The notes under the pieces: model-generated | The model's input: only the letters and a program-made list of their open reading frames with translations | Told to the model about the DNA's origin: nothing | Databases searched by the model: none | Made by a program: the position numbers and the translations under genes | Source: Streptomyces qaidamensis | GTDB taxonomy: Bacteria > Actinomycetota > Actinomycetes > Streptomycetales > Streptomycetaceae | Direction of reading: 5' to 3' | Assembly (NCBI RefSeq): GCF_001611795.1 | Contig: NZ_CP015098.1 | Span: forward strand, 1,054,001 to 1,118,000 | DNA length: 64,000 nt | Part shown: positions 7,397 to 16,442 of the stretch, piece by piece | Position numbering within the stretch: the stretch's first letter is position 1 | How the letters are laid out: the number at the start of each line of letters is the position of its first letter

Positions 7397-9138
7397 GAGA
7401 ACTCCCAGGGCGCGCGGGGAGCGGCGTGGTCCGCCACGACCAACGCCGGAGCGAACCGCGCATCGCGGGCCAGGTCCGCGAGGCTGGTGCACACCGGCGT
7501 GGCGGCCACGCCCGCTGCCGCCAGCCCGGGCAGCCAGTCCGTGGTGGGCCGGGTCCGGGCCCGGGAGGCGATCGTGTCCGCACCCGCCGAGGGCCCGAGG
7601 CCGAGCGCCCGCGCGAGGAGCCCCGGTCGCTCCCGGGCCTGCGGCCCCAGGGCGATGTAGCCGTCCCTCGTGCGCAGCGGGCGGTCCGTCGCCACGGGCC
7701 CGCCCGGCCCTCGGGGAACGAGGGTGGCAGCGGAGTACAGAGAGGAGTCCACGCGGCCGCCTCTGCCGGTGCGAAGGCGCGCCAGCAGTGCCGCCAGTAC
7801 GCCATGCGCGCAGACCAGCCCGCCGAGGACGTCGGTGAGCGTCATCAAAGAGGGCGCGGGCGGCTCGTCCACGGGCCGTACGGCCGCGGCGAGGCCGCTG
7901 TGCGCCTGGACCAGGTAGTCGGTCCCCACGGGTGGTTCCGGCCCCAGGGCGTCACCCCAGCCTGATGCCCACGCGTACACCAGCCCTGGCCGCACCGGCC
8001 GCAGGTCGTCGGCGTCCAGCCCGAGCCGGGCCGCCTTGCCCGGCGCCCAGTTGTGCAGGAAGACGTCGGCCTCGGACACGAGTTCACGGACGGCCTGCCG
8101 TCCCGCGTCCGTGGTGAAGTCGACCTCCGTGACGGCCTTGCCGGCGTTGAGGGCGCTGAAGCGGGCCGACGTCGTGCCTGCCATCGGGGGGATGCCACGC
8201 ATCGGGTCACCGCCCGGCGGTTCGACCCGTACGACGTCGGCGCCCAGGAGCCTCAGGACGTGGCCGGCCATGGGCCCCTGGACGCGTCGCGCCGACTCGA
8301 CGACCCGCAGGCCTCTCAGAGGTGCCCCGTCCGTGCTCGTACGGGGCCTGCCGATCGTGGTGCCGCCCGGGCCGGAGAACGGCGTGAGCGTCCACGGCGA
8401 CGTCACGGTGGGCGGCAGGGGGTCTTCCCGTACGGGCAGGACAGCGGCTCCCGACCGGTCCGCCGCCGACTGGACGGCCGTGAACGGGGCACGCCGCACG
8501 GTCGCGGACAGCGCGAGGGGCAGGGAGCAGGTGGCGGTGGCGAACCGCTGCTGGAAGGACCGCCACCCGCGCCCGGTGTCGGCACGGTCCGCGCCGAGCA
8601 GTTGCCAGAAGTCCAGCCATCGCTCGGCGTCGAGGGCTTCGAGTTCGAAGCGCACGCCGTCGGCGGACACGAACGGGCAGCCGGTGGGCGCGTGCCCTCC
8701 CCCCGCGCCGGCGGGTGAGGGCAGGCCGTCGCCCGGGTCGTCGCCGTCGGCGGTCGCTGCCGCGAGGTACTGGGCGAGGGCCAGCAGCGCGGCCTGGCCC
8801 ACCGACGTCCGCACCCGCTTCACGTCGGCGCCGGCGGCCCGCGCGAGGAGTGCCGCACAGACTCCCTGGGCCGCCAGGACGCCCGCCACCGTGGAGGCGT
8901 AGTCGACGGCGAGCGGGGCCGGGCGTCCTGCCGCCCGGCCGTGGACATGCATGATGCCGCAGGCCGCCTGGACGGCACGCTCATCGGCCAGGGGGACGGT
9001 GAGCGGGCCCTGCCAGTCGATCTCCCAGCCGACAGAGGCGGTGTCGGGTTCGCCCACCAGGTCGAGGAGGTGGGCGGCGACCGCGACGGCAACCGGCGCT
9101 GTGGCCGGGGCTCCGGCGCGCGGCACACACAGCGTCAT
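7393..9138 (-). CDS. class III CoA-transferase (CaiB/BaiF), double-length
   Basis: A 581-residue family III CoA-transferase, moving CoA between carboxylic acids through an aspartyl-CoA intermediate. The complete CaiB-like unit is the C-terminal half (from about residue 275). It has the GLRVVESARRVQGPMAG start, LLGADVVRVEPPGGDPMR, an LNAGK motif, DVFLHNWAPGKAARLGL, and GTDYLVQAHSGL, which contains the likely catalytic Asp. The N-terminal ~250 residues look like a degenerate second copy (DYASTVAGVLAAQGVCAALL resembles the helical part of the same fold). That makes it longer than the usual ~400 residues. Both ends overlap neighbours by 4 bp (ATGA). The context suggests it exchanges CoA on an intermediate made by the adjoining ligases. 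Confidence 0.87.
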   Translation of the reverse strand: MTLCVPRAGAPATAPVAVAVAAHLLDLVGEPDTASVGWEIDWQGPLTVPLADERAVQAACGIMHVHGRAAGRPAPLAVDYASTVAGVLAAQGVCAALLARAAGADVKRVRTSVGQAALLALAQYLAAATADGDDPGDGLPSPAGAGGGHAPTGCPFVSADGVRFELEALDAERWLDFWQLLGADRADTGRGWRSFQQRFATATCSLPLALSATVRRAPFTAVQSAADRSGAAVLPVREDPLPPTVTSPWTLTPFSGPGGTTIGRPRTSTDGAPLRGLRVVESARRVQGPMAGHVLRLLGADVVRVEPPGGDPMRGIPPMAGTTSARFSALNAGKAVTEVDFTTDAGRQAVRELVSEADVFLHNWAPGKAARLGLDADDLRPVRPGLVYAWASGWGDALGPEPPVGTDYLVQAHSGLAAAVRPVDEPPAPSLMTLTDVLGGLVCAHGVLAALLARLRTGRGGRVDSSLYSAATLVPRGPGGPVATDRPLRTRDGYIALGPQARERPGLLARALGLGPSAGADTIASRARTRPTTDWLPGLAAAGVAATPVCTSLADLARDARFAPALVVADHAAPRAPWEFS

Positions 9139-9986
9139 CGGGCGTCCTCCGGGTGTGGCCGCAGGCCGTCTCCCGCCTCACCGGCCTGCGGGCGGCGGCC
9201 GTGTACCGCGTAGACGACACTCGACGCGGCGCAGAACGACGGGTCCCGCATCAGCGCCCGTACGTCCGCCAGTTGCGCCTCGGTCAGGCCGGCGGCCAGG
9301 AGTCCGTCCCGCAGGTGGTAGGTGTGGTTGAGCTGCATCCGCAGCCCCGGTGACCCCGCGGTGCGCAGTTCGATGCGGGGCCGCGGGTCGATGTCGACGA
9401 GCCCCGCGGCACGCATGGCGGCAGGCGCGCGCCGGGCCCAGTCGGGGTCTCCCCCACCGGCCCGCATGACGGTGCGCTTGGCATCGAGGAAGGCCGTGTA
9501 GAGCCGCGCGGATTCCTCGTCCGGGGTGAGCAGGGGCGGTTCGTAGGAGGTGTCGAACTCCTCGATATGCAGCCATCCTCCGGGTTTGAGGGCGCGCACC
9601 AGTTTGTCGAGGACGGCGAGCCGCTCGGGCAGGTGCTGGAGGACGAGACGGGCGACGACGAGGTCGAAGGCGGCTTCGGGGAGCGGATCGGTCACCACGT
9701 CGTGCTCGACCACGGTCAGGCACGGCCCTTCCTGGATGTGGTGCGGTTTGACGTCGGTGGCCATGACCTCGCCGGTGGGGGCGATGCGTTCGGCGAGCCA
9801 CCGGGCCACACTCCCGCTCCCCGTGCCGACGTCCAGGCACCGCCACCCGGTCGTGACGCCGGTCTCGGCGAGCCTTGCGAAGGTCATGGGGTCGTAGGCG
9901 TCGGTGAGGCAGCGGTGCAGCTCGTCGCTGTGGGCGCTGTCGTTGTCGAAGGCGTAGCCCGGGGCCGGGCCCTGGCTCTCGCGCAT
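9135..9986 (-). CDS. SAM-dependent class I methyltransferase
   Basis: A 283-residue class I methyltransferase. The SAM-binding motif I is CLDVGTGSGSVARWLA (about residues 47-62), followed by an acidic TDVKPHH strand, FDLVVARLVLQHLPE (motif II-III region) and LKPGGWLHIEEFD (post-III). The ATG at 9986 is chosen because it opens the alignable domain; an upstream in-frame start would run into the ligase gene's spacing without a ribosome binding site. It lies 22 bp downstream of the first ligase gene and overlaps the CoA-transferase start by 4 bp. The methyl acceptor (O, N or C) cannot be decided, but the placement argues for a small-molecule intermediate of this pathway. Confidence 0.88.
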   Translation of the reverse strand: MRESQGPAPGYAFDNDSAHSDELHRCLTDAYDPMTFARLAETGVTTGWRCLDVGTGSGSVARWLAERIAPTGEVMATDVKPHHIQEGPCLTVVEHDVVTDPLPEAAFDLVVARLVLQHLPERLAVLDKLVRALKPGGWLHIEEFDTSYEPPLLTPDEESARLYTAFLDAKRTVMRAGGGDPDWARRAPAAMRAAGLVDIDPRPRIELRTAGSPGLRMQLNHTYHLRDGLLAAGLTEAQLADVRALMRDPSFCAASSVVYAVHGRRPQAGEAGDGLRPHPEDAR

Positions 9987-10008
9987 GTCGTATCCCCCTG
10001 GTCGGGTC

Positions 10009-11601
10009 TCAGGTCCACCGGCCGGAGCCGTAGGTGTCGGTACGTCCGGTGAGGCGGTGCAACAGTTCGCGGCGCCGGACCTTGCCGGTGCCGGTGCGCG
10101 GCACCTGGTCCCAGGTGAGTGCGACCGGTTCGCGCAGGGGCGGCAGGTCACGCACCGCTTCTTTCCAGCGGTCCTGGTCCAGCACGCCGTCGGCGGTGAC
10201 CACGACGGGCAGCGGGTCCCGGCCCGACTCGGCGAGGACGACGCACTCCAGGACCTGCGGCAACCGTGCCTCGATCAGGTCCTCGGTCCGCAGACAGCTG
10301 AGCTGCGGCGTGCGGTCCACCTCGCGGTCGAGCAACTCGATGCTGCCGTCGCGGTTGCGGGCGCCGATGTCGCCGGTGTTCCACCAGGTGCCGTGGCGCT
10401 TGGCCGACCAGCGGTCGTCCTCTCCGACGTAGCCCAGGGCGCAGGCGGTGGTCCTGGCCAGTACCAGACCCGCCTGCCCGGACGGCAGGGGCCGGAAGGT
10501 GTCGGGATCGACCACCCGCAGCCGTGTCTTCACGGGCACCGGGCGTCCGAGGTTCCGGGTGCCGGCGCCGCCCGACGCCCGGTCGGCGGACCGTCGGGTG
10601 TGGAAGCGGAAGGTCAGTGGCCCCGTCTCGGTCTGCCCCCACCCCTCAACCCACACGGGCCGGCGGTGCCGGCTCGCCCTGAGGTAGGCACGGACGGTGG
10701 GGGGATGCACGGCGTCGTAGGTGCTGATGACCACGCGGACGCGCCGGAAGGGGTTGTCCAGCCCTTCGGTCAGTGGCTGGAAGCGCACGAACGAGGCGGG
10801 CAGCGCTTCCAGGACGGTCGGCGGATGCGCGCGCAGTACGGGATCGGCGAGGTTCGGGTCCTGCGTGGTGATGATCGAGATGTCCGCGGGGCCCATGCAC
10901 AGGGTGCTCGCGGTCCAGCAGAAGGTCCTGCCGTGGGCGAACGAGCTCGCGTTGGCCAGGACGTCGCCGCGTCGCAGACCGATGTGCGGCAGCCGCACGC
11001 TCTCGAACCGGGCCAGCTTGCCGATGATCGTGCGGGTCGAGTGCACCACCAGCTTGGGCACACCGGTGGTCCCCGACGTGTGGTGGATCACCAGGGGTTC
11101 GTCGTCGTGTCTGCGGTGGGGTCCGGGGGCGATGTGTCCGCGCACGTCGTCCATGCCCAGCGTGCCCGGCACGGCGTCGTCCAGTACCAGGGTGGCCCGT
11201 GCCGCCGTGGCCAGGTCGGTGCCCTCCTTCCGGCCGTGTTCCAGCACCTGTGCCGTCGTGACGAGCAGGGCGGGCCCGAGCCGGGCCAGCAGCGTGCCCA
11301 GCACCTCGCCGGACAGGTGCGCCGACAGCTGCGCGGGTACGGCGCCGATGCGCACGGCGGCGCAGGCCAGCAGATCGTAATCCCAGTGGTTGTCCTTGAC
11401 GATCGCCACCCGGTCGCCGGGGCCGGCCCCGGCCGCGGCCAGCCAGCCGGCCGCCTCCCTTACGAGCGTGGCGAGTTGAGGGAGGGTGTGGTGGGTCCGT
11501 GCGCTCGCGTCGATGTCGAACGGCCGGTCCAGGTGGACCCGCGTGCCGATCCGGTGCTCGGCGCACTCGTCGAACAGGACGCCCATGTCGTGCGGTTTCA
11601 C
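10009..11601 (-). CDS. AMP-forming ligase (ANL superfamily) with atypical hinge motif
   Basis: A 530-residue adenylate-forming ligase. The phosphate loop HHTSGTTGVPK and the A5-like GWGQTETGP are canonical. TGDIGARNRDG fits A7, and the C-terminal TGTGK supplies the A10 lysine. The A8 hinge, normally GRxDDxIxxxGxxIxPxEIE, is replaced by LLDREVDRTPQLSCLRTEDL, which has lost the usual arginine-lysine spacing; thioester-forming rotation may be altered. Start is a GTG whose last base overlaps the upstream oxidoreductase stop (GTGA). It is the second of two ligases in the operon, so two different acids, or two steps on one acid, may be activated. Confidence 0.87.
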   Translation of the reverse strand: MKPHDMGVLFDECAEHRIGTRVHLDRPFDIDASARTHHTLPQLATLVREAAGWLAAAGAGPGDRVAIVKDNHWDYDLLACAAVRIGAVPAQLSAHLSGEVLGTLLARLGPALLVTTAQVLEHGRKEGTDLATAARATLVLDDAVPGTLGMDDVRGHIAPGPHRRHDDEPLVIHHTSGTTGVPKLVVHSTRTIIGKLARFESVRLPHIGLRRGDVLANASSFAHGRTFCWTASTLCMGPADISIITTQDPNLADPVLRAHPPTVLEALPASFVRFQPLTEGLDNPFRRVRVVISTYDAVHPPTVRAYLRASRHRRPVWVEGWGQTETGPLTFRFHTRRSADRASGGAGTRNLGRPVPVKTRLRVVDPDTFRPLPSGQAGLVLARTTACALGYVGEDDRWSAKRHGTWWNTGDIGARNRDGSIELLDREVDRTPQLSCLRTEDLIEARLPQVLECVVLAESGRDPLPVVVTADGVLDQDRWKEAVRDLPPLREPVALTWDQVPRTGTGKVRRRELLHRLTGRTDTYGSGRWT

Positions 11602-12977
11602 GAGACGTTCTCCTCGGTGGGGCGGGCTGCCGGGCGGGTCCGGACGACCGAGCGGGCCGGCCGCAGCCGGCTGAGGACCCGTGAAGCCGCGAGCGCGCCC
11701 GAGCGCACGGCACCTTCGCTGGCCGGCCGCAGCATCACCCAGTCCCCGGCGTACTCGACGGGCCGTGCGGCACGCGCCATGAACGGCCCGCGTCTGCGCA
11801 GGGCGTCGGGAGTCGCCTCGGGCAGACCATGGGCGAAGGCGTGCACGAAGCGGCGCCCGGAGGTGCTCTCCAGGCCGGGGACGTACCGGGTGGCCGCCCG
11901 TACGAGCCGGTCGGCCGTCTGCCGCTTCGGAGCGGTCAACAGGTCGGGGATGCTGCGGGCGTCGGCCATCAGGGTCAGCAGCCCCTTGCCCGCAGGCGCC
12001 CGGTCCGGGTGCTTGGCATGGTCCACGATGATCGCGGAGAGCACCTCGTCCTCCGCGTCCGGCGTCAGCAGGACGTACAGCGGCTTGCGGGAGGGGGGCG
12101 CGAGCGGCCGGTCCAGCAGGACGCTGACCTTGAGCGTGGGGGTGAAGGTACAGGCCGACAGGAACGGAAGCTCGTCGGCGGGGGCGTTGACGTGCAGCCG
12201 CGCCGCGACCGGGGCGGGCACGCAGAGGACCACCGAGCGCGCCGTGACACTGTCGCTCCCGACGCGCAGCCGCACGAAGCCGTCCTCGGTGACGACCTCG
12301 TGCACTTCAGCGCCGGTGACCACGTCGAGTCCGTCGGCCAGCCGTCGGGCGAGCAGGTCCATGCCCTCGCGATACGTCCGCCAACCGGCGGCCGGACCCA
12401 CCTCCAGCAGCAGACTGAGCATCGGTGCCACGGCGGAGCGCGCCGTGTCCCAGCCGAAGAAGCTGCCGGCGACCGGCTGGAGCAGGTAGTCGTGGACGTC
12501 CCTGTGGTACCGGCGCGCGAACTCCCTGACCGTCAGGGCCCCTGCGGGGGTCCGTTCGGGGTGGTCGGCGTCGAACTCCCGGCGGTGCGACCCCGTCCAG
12601 GCCAGGATCCGGGCGAGATCGAACCGGGCGCGGGGCGAGAGCCCGGCACCGGTGAGCACCGCGGTGGGGTCCGCCACGCCGGGGTGGGCCCGTCCGCCGC
12701 GCCACACACCGACCGACTTTCCGATAAGCGGCACGTCGCCTCGCGGCACGCCCAGCCGCGACAGCAGTTCCCAGGTCGCGCGGTAGCCGTGCTCCGAGAT
12801 CTGTTCGGCACCCTCGTCGATGGTGTAGCCGTCGTGCCGGAAGCTGCGCATCCTGCCGCCGACGTGCTCCTGCCGCTCGAAGACCCGCACGTCGAGGCCC
12901 GCACGCCGCAGTTCATGCGCGGCGGTCAACCCGGCCATGCCCGCGCCCACCACGGCCACATCGAGATCGGGACTCAT
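11598..12977 (-). CDS. FAD-dependent amine oxidase/protoporphyrinogen-oxidase-like protein
   Basis: A 459-residue flavoprotein. The dinucleotide-binding motif VVGAGMAGLTAAHELRRAG sits at residues 9-27, and the GG-doublet VGGRMRSF follows at about 41-48. This is typical of the monoamine oxidase/HemY/CrtI-like superfamily. A C-terminal FAD-contact stretch is seen around YAGDWVMLRPASEGAVRSG. It may oxidise, desaturate or reduce a prenyl or aminated intermediate; sequence alone does not tell which. Its ATG overlaps the stop of the prenyltransferase gene by 4 bp, and its own stop overlaps the next ligase start, so expression is tightly coupled with prenylation. Length is normal for the family. Confidence 0.85.
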   Translation of the reverse strand: MSPDLDVAVVGAGMAGLTAAHELRRAGLDVRVFERQEHVGGRMRSFRHDGYTIDEGAEQISEHGYRATWELLSRLGVPRGDVPLIGKSVGVWRGGRAHPGVADPTAVLTGAGLSPRARFDLARILAWTGSHRREFDADHPERTPAGALTVREFARRYHRDVHDYLLQPVAGSFFGWDTARSAVAPMLSLLLEVGPAAGWRTYREGMDLLARRLADGLDVVTGAEVHEVVTEDGFVRLRVGSDSVTARSVVLCVPAPVAARLHVNAPADELPFLSACTFTPTLKVSVLLDRPLAPPSRKPLYVLLTPDAEDEVLSAIIVDHAKHPDRAPAGKGLLTLMADARSIPDLLTAPKRQTADRLVRAATRYVPGLESTSGRRFVHAFAHGLPEATPDALRRRGPFMARAARPVEYAGDWVMLRPASEGAVRSGALAASRVLSRLRPARSVVRTRPAARPTEENVS

Positions 12978-13951
12978 CCGACGGCCCCCGCACCGGCGAT
13001 CAGGTTCGCCGTGATCAGCAGCACCGTGCTGACCCGGTGCGCGGGAAAGCCGAGCCTGCGGGCGCGCATGATGTCCCCGTGGCGGAAGCCGGTGAGGTAC
13101 TGCCGCACCCGCAGCGCCGTGACGGGCAGCATCAGGAACACGAACCACCACGGGGCGATCCCGACGGCGGAGGCGACCGCACCGGTCAGGAACTCCGCCG
13201 CGCAGAGCGCACCGATGAAGAGCGCATTGCCCTTCGCCGAGACCAGGCACGCAACGGTGCGACGCCCGACGGCCCGGTCCCCGGGGATGTCGTTGGTGTT
13301 GGAGTACACGCCGAACAGCAGCGGTCCGAAGCCGAACAGCACGCCTTGGACCAGCACGAATCCGGAGAACTGGCCGGCCGCGAGCCCGTACGCCCCCATC
13401 ACCAACCCCGCGCCCAGCCCGGCGAGGAAGATCTCCTGGAAGCCGTGGTAGCTGATCTTCAGCCCGTAGGAGTACTGGACGGAGACCACGAACAGCACCA
13501 CGACCAGAACCACGGCCCAGGTGGGCCGGTGCGGGGCGGTCGACACGGCGGCGGCCCACAGGGCGGCGCCGGCGGCGGCGGTGGCCCACCCGAAACCGAG
13601 TGCTTCGCGAAGGGTCAGGGTGCCCGCGACGAGTGGCTTGCGGAGTTTGTTGCGCAGCGGGTCGTCCGGGCCGTAGTTCGCGGCGTCGCTGCCGTCGCGA
13701 TAGCCGGTCACGTCGTCGAGGGCGACCATCGCGACGATGACGCAGACCGCGCCGAGGAGGAACAGGGTGAGCGTCACGATCGTCGCGGGCTGGAGACCGG
13801 AGACGGGCAGCAGTACCGCGGACAGTGCCACGGCGACGCTCGGGTAGTAGTCGTAGACGTCGAGTTTGCCCAGCCGGGCGTAGCTGCGCAGCTTGCTCTC
13901 GGGACGTGCCGTCCCGGACGTGAACGGTCCGGTTTCGGTGCGGGTCGTCAT
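12974..13951 (-). CDS. UbiA/MenA-type membrane prenyltransferase
   Basis: A 325-residue integral membrane protein with about nine hydrophobic segments. UbiA enzymes use a prenyl diphosphate, held through two Asp-rich motifs, to prenylate aromatic or other acceptors. Both motifs are visible: DDVTGYRDGSD (about residues 78-88), and NTNDIPGDRAVGRRT near residues 217-231, which is closest to the MenA-type pattern. The ATG at 13951 has an AAGGAG ribosome binding site. It follows the second aminotransferase by 27 bp and is coupled to the flavoprotein by ATGA. No prenyl-diphosphate synthase is encoded in the cluster, so the donor would come from primary metabolism. A terpene-cyclising UbiA homologue is a less likely alternative. 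Confidence 0.88.
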   Translation of the reverse strand: MTTRTETGPFTSGTARPESKLRSYARLGKLDVYDYYPSVAVALSAVLLPVSGLQPATIVTLTLFLLGAVCVIVAMVALDDVTGYRDGSDAANYGPDDPLRNKLRKPLVAGTLTLREALGFGWATAAAGAALWAAAVSTAPHRPTWAVVLVVVLFVVSVQYSYGLKISYHGFQEIFLAGLGAGLVMGAYGLAAGQFSGFVLVQGVLFGFGPLLFGVYSNTNDIPGDRAVGRRTVACLVSAKGNALFIGALCAAEFLTGAVASAVGIAPWWFVFLMLPVTALRVRQYLTGFRHGDIMRARRLGFPAHRVSTVLLITANLIAGAGAVG

Positions 13952-13978
13952 CTGCTCCGCTCCTTCAGGTGTGTTCGG

Positions 13979-15103
13979 TCAGCGGCTGCCGCTCAGCCCG
14001 GCGAAGGCGCAGACGGTGTCCGCGATGTGCTCCACCTGGGCATCGGTGAGGCGCGGGTGGACCGGGATGGCCAGTTGGCGTCGGCTCGCGCTCTCCGCGT
14101 GCGGCCAGCTCCGGCCCGCGGGCGCGAACCGGGTGAAGGCGGCCTGGTACGGCAGTGGGAGGGGGTAGTAGACGTGACTCTCCACCCCTCGGTCGGCCAG
14201 ATACCGCTTCAGTTCGTCCCGCTCGTCCACGAGCAGCGAGTACACGTAGGCACAGCGGCCGTTGCGGCCCGGCGGAGGGGGCAGCACACCACGCTCGCCG
14301 AGCGGCGTGAAACGTTCGGTGTAGTAGTCGGCGATGCGGGCCCGGCGCTCCAGCAGCTCGGGAAAGCGGCGGAGCCGGTGGAGCTGGAAGGCCGCGAGCA
14401 CTTCGTCGAACCGGCTGTTGTAGCCGGTGCGCGGGTAGACGAACCGCTCACTCTGCCCGTGGTTGCGCAACGACCGGACGGCGCATCCGAGTTCGGGGTC
14501 CATGGTGACGACGGCGCCGCCCTCGCCGGCTGTCCCGAAGGTCTTGACCTGGACGAAGGAGAAGACTCCGGCCTCCCCCCAGGTCCCGGCGGGGCGGCCG
14601 TCGAGGACGCCACCCTGGGCGACCGCCGAGTCCTCGACCAGGCGCACGCCATGACGCCGGGCGATCTCGCGCATGCGGGGCATGTCGGCCATCACCGAGA
14701 ACATGTGCGCCGGCATGATCGCCCTGGTCCTGTCGGTGATCGCCCGTTCCACCTCGCCCGGGTCGGCCACCATCGTCCACGGGTCGATGTCCGCGAACAC
14801 CGGCGTCGCCCGCAGTCCTGCCACGGTATTGGCCAACGGAGCACAGCCGTACGCCGGTACGACGACCTCGTCGCCGGGTCCGATCCCCATGGCGTGCAGG
14901 ACGAGTGTCAGCGCGGAGGTGCCGCTGGAGCAGGCCACGACGTCGGCGGCGTCGAGCGAGTCGCGCAGGACCTCCTCGAAGCGGGCGGTGTGCTCGCCGA
15001 GCAGGAACCTCTGCTCCGGTGCGGTGCCGATGTCATGGACGAGGTCCATGAGCACCTGCCGGTCGTCCTCGAAGAGGTCCGGAGGAAAGAAGGGAACCGT
15101 CAC
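13979..15103 (-). CDS. DegT/DnrJ/EryC1/StrS family PLP aminotransferase (second copy)
   Basis: A 374-residue PLP-dependent sugar/cyclitol aminotransferase. It has SSGTSALTLVLHA (cofactor phosphate cup), DEVVVPAYGC, the PLP-binding Asp in LVEDSAVAQGG and the Schiff-base Lys in FVQVKTFGTAGEGG. The GTG at 15103 overlaps the stop of the preceding aminotransferase (GTGA). The first ~50 residues read in frame upstream of that GTG lie within the neighbour and lack family similarity. The two aminotransferases are clearly different (about a third alike by eye), so they are not a recent duplication. The Asn-Ser-Arg-Phe-Asp segment (YNSRFDEVLAA) is the conserved DegT dimer-contact motif. Confidence 0.92.
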   Translation of the reverse strand: MTVPFFPPDLFEDDRQVLMDLVHDIGTAPEQRFLLGEHTARFEEVLRDSLDAADVVACSSGTSALTLVLHAMGIGPGDEVVVPAYGCAPLANTVAGLRATPVFADIDPWTMVADPGEVERAITDRTRAIMPAHMFSVMADMPRMREIARRHGVRLVEDSAVAQGGVLDGRPAGTWGEAGVFSFVQVKTFGTAGEGGAVVTMDPELGCAVRSLRNHGQSERFVYPRTGYNSRFDEVLAAFQLHRLRRFPELLERRARIADYYTERFTPLGERGVLPPPPGRNGRCAYVYSLLVDERDELKRYLADRGVESHVYYPLPLPYQAAFTRFAPAGRSWPHAESASRRQLAIPVHPRLTDAQVEHIADTVCAFAGLSGSR

Positions 15104-16326
15104 GCCGGCCTCCTCGTCGTGAAGCGGCGGACGAGGGCGCACACCGTGTCGACGTCGTCGAGGCTCATGTCGGGGTAGAGCGGGAGGGCGATCGTCCGCT
15201 CGCAGGCCCTCTCGGCGTGCGGGAAGTCGCCCCGCCGGTATCCCAGATGGGCGAAGCATTCCTGGAGGTGCAGCGGGGCCGGGTAGTACGTCTCGGTGCC
15301 CACGCCGTGCCGGGCCAGGTACCCGGCCAGTTCGTCACGTCGCTCGACCTCGACGAGGTACACGTAGAAGACGGGGTCGGTCCGGGCGGTGCGGGGCACC
15401 ACGGTGGGCAGCCGGAGCACGCCGGGCGTGCCGGCCAGCCGTTCGGTGTAGGCGGCGGCGAGCCGGGCCCTGCGGGCGATGTCCTCGTGCAGCCGGGTCA
15501 GCTTGGCGAGGAGGACGGACGCCTGGATGTCGTCCATCTTGCTGTTGACGCCGTTCACTGTGGTCTCGTTGCTGATGCCCGGGAAGTGGCCCAGCGTCCG
15601 GCCGTAGCGCCCATGGTGGCGCAACGCCGCTGCCGCCTCGGCGAGTTGAGGGTCGTCGGTCAGGATCGCGCCGGCATCGCCGATGGCCCCCAGGGTCTTG
15701 GTGGGGAAGAACGAGAGCACACCACCGGCTCCGAGCAGCCCGGCATGGACGCCGTGCCACCGCATGCCGATGGCCTCGGCGCTGTCCTCCACCACGGTCA
15801 GCCGGTGGTGGTGCGCGACGTCGAGCAGCGCATCCATGTCGGCCATCTGGCAGAACAGGTGGACGGGCATGATCACACGGGTGCGTGGAGTGACCGCGTC
15901 GGCCGCGGACTTGGGATCGATCGCGTAGGTGACAGGGTCGATGTCGGCGAAGACCGGGCGGCCGCCGGCCAGTACGACGGAGGAGGCCGAGGCCACGAAG
16001 GTGAAGGCGGGGACGATGACCTCGTCGCCGGGTTCCAGGCCGCAGGCCCGCAGCAACAGCACGAGGGCGTCGGTGCCGCTGTTCACGCCCACCGCGTAGC
16101 GTGCGCCGGTCCACCGGGCCAGCGCCTCCTCGAACCGGGCGACCTGCCGGCCGTGCGAGAACTTGCCGTCCTCGAAGACTTCCGTCAGCCGGGACCGGAT
16201 GTCCGGCCAGAGCTCCTCGAAGGTCCGGGCCTGTGTGAAGAAGGGCACCGGTCCCCAGGTGCCGTCCGCGGTGCCGGTCGTCATGCCGCGCCTGCCGTTC
16301 CTCGGTCCTAAGGATGCGTTGTGCAT
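15100..16326 (-). CDS. DegT/DnrJ/EryC1/StrS family PLP aminotransferase (WbpE-like)
   Basis: A 408-residue PLP-dependent aminotransferase. It has GVNSGTDALVLLL, DEVIVPAFTFVASAS, the Asp of VVEDSAEAIG and the catalytic Lys in SFFPTKTLGAIGDAG. The SFFPTKxLGAxGDAG form is typical of UDP-3-keto-sugar aminotransferases such as WbpE and of dTDP-sugar aminotransferases. The ATG at 16326 has a GAGAGGA ribosome binding site five bases away; an internal ATG at 16284 would give a 394-residue protein and has a poorer site. It is the first enzyme gene of the minus-strand arm, 116 bp after an EF-hand gene. It probably aminates a keto group made by one of the Gfo/Idh dehydrogenases of the divergent arm. Confidence 0.92.
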   Translation of the reverse strand: MHNASLGPRNGRRGMTTGTADGTWGPVPFFTQARTFEELWPDIRSRLTEVFEDGKFSHGRQVARFEEALARWTGARYAVGVNSGTDALVLLLRACGLEPGDEVIVPAFTFVASASSVVLAGGRPVFADIDPVTYAIDPKSAADAVTPRTRVIMPVHLFCQMADMDALLDVAHHHRLTVVEDSAEAIGMRWHGVHAGLLGAGGVLSFFPTKTLGAIGDAGAILTDDPQLAEAAAALRHHGRYGRTLGHFPGISNETTVNGVNSKMDDIQASVLLAKLTRLHEDIARRARLAAAYTERLAGTPGVLRLPTVVPRTARTDPVFYVYLVEVERRDELAGYLARHGVGTETYYPAPLHLQECFAHLGYRRGDFPHAERACERTIALPLYPDMSLDDVDTVCALVRRFTTRRPA

Positions 16327-16442
16327 GTGTCCTCTCGTGGCGGTGGCGGCGAAAGCGAACCGGGGCGTCGGCGGGCGGACTACGACGGCGCTCCCCCTTG
16401 TGCCGGGAGCGCCGGACGCAGAACCGCGTGGATCGCAGGCGG

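Noticed and set aside
9985..12489. An 834-codon plus-strand open frame opposite the ligase and flavoprotein genes
   Set aside because: Crosses two well-supported minus-strand genes and shows only shadow composition.
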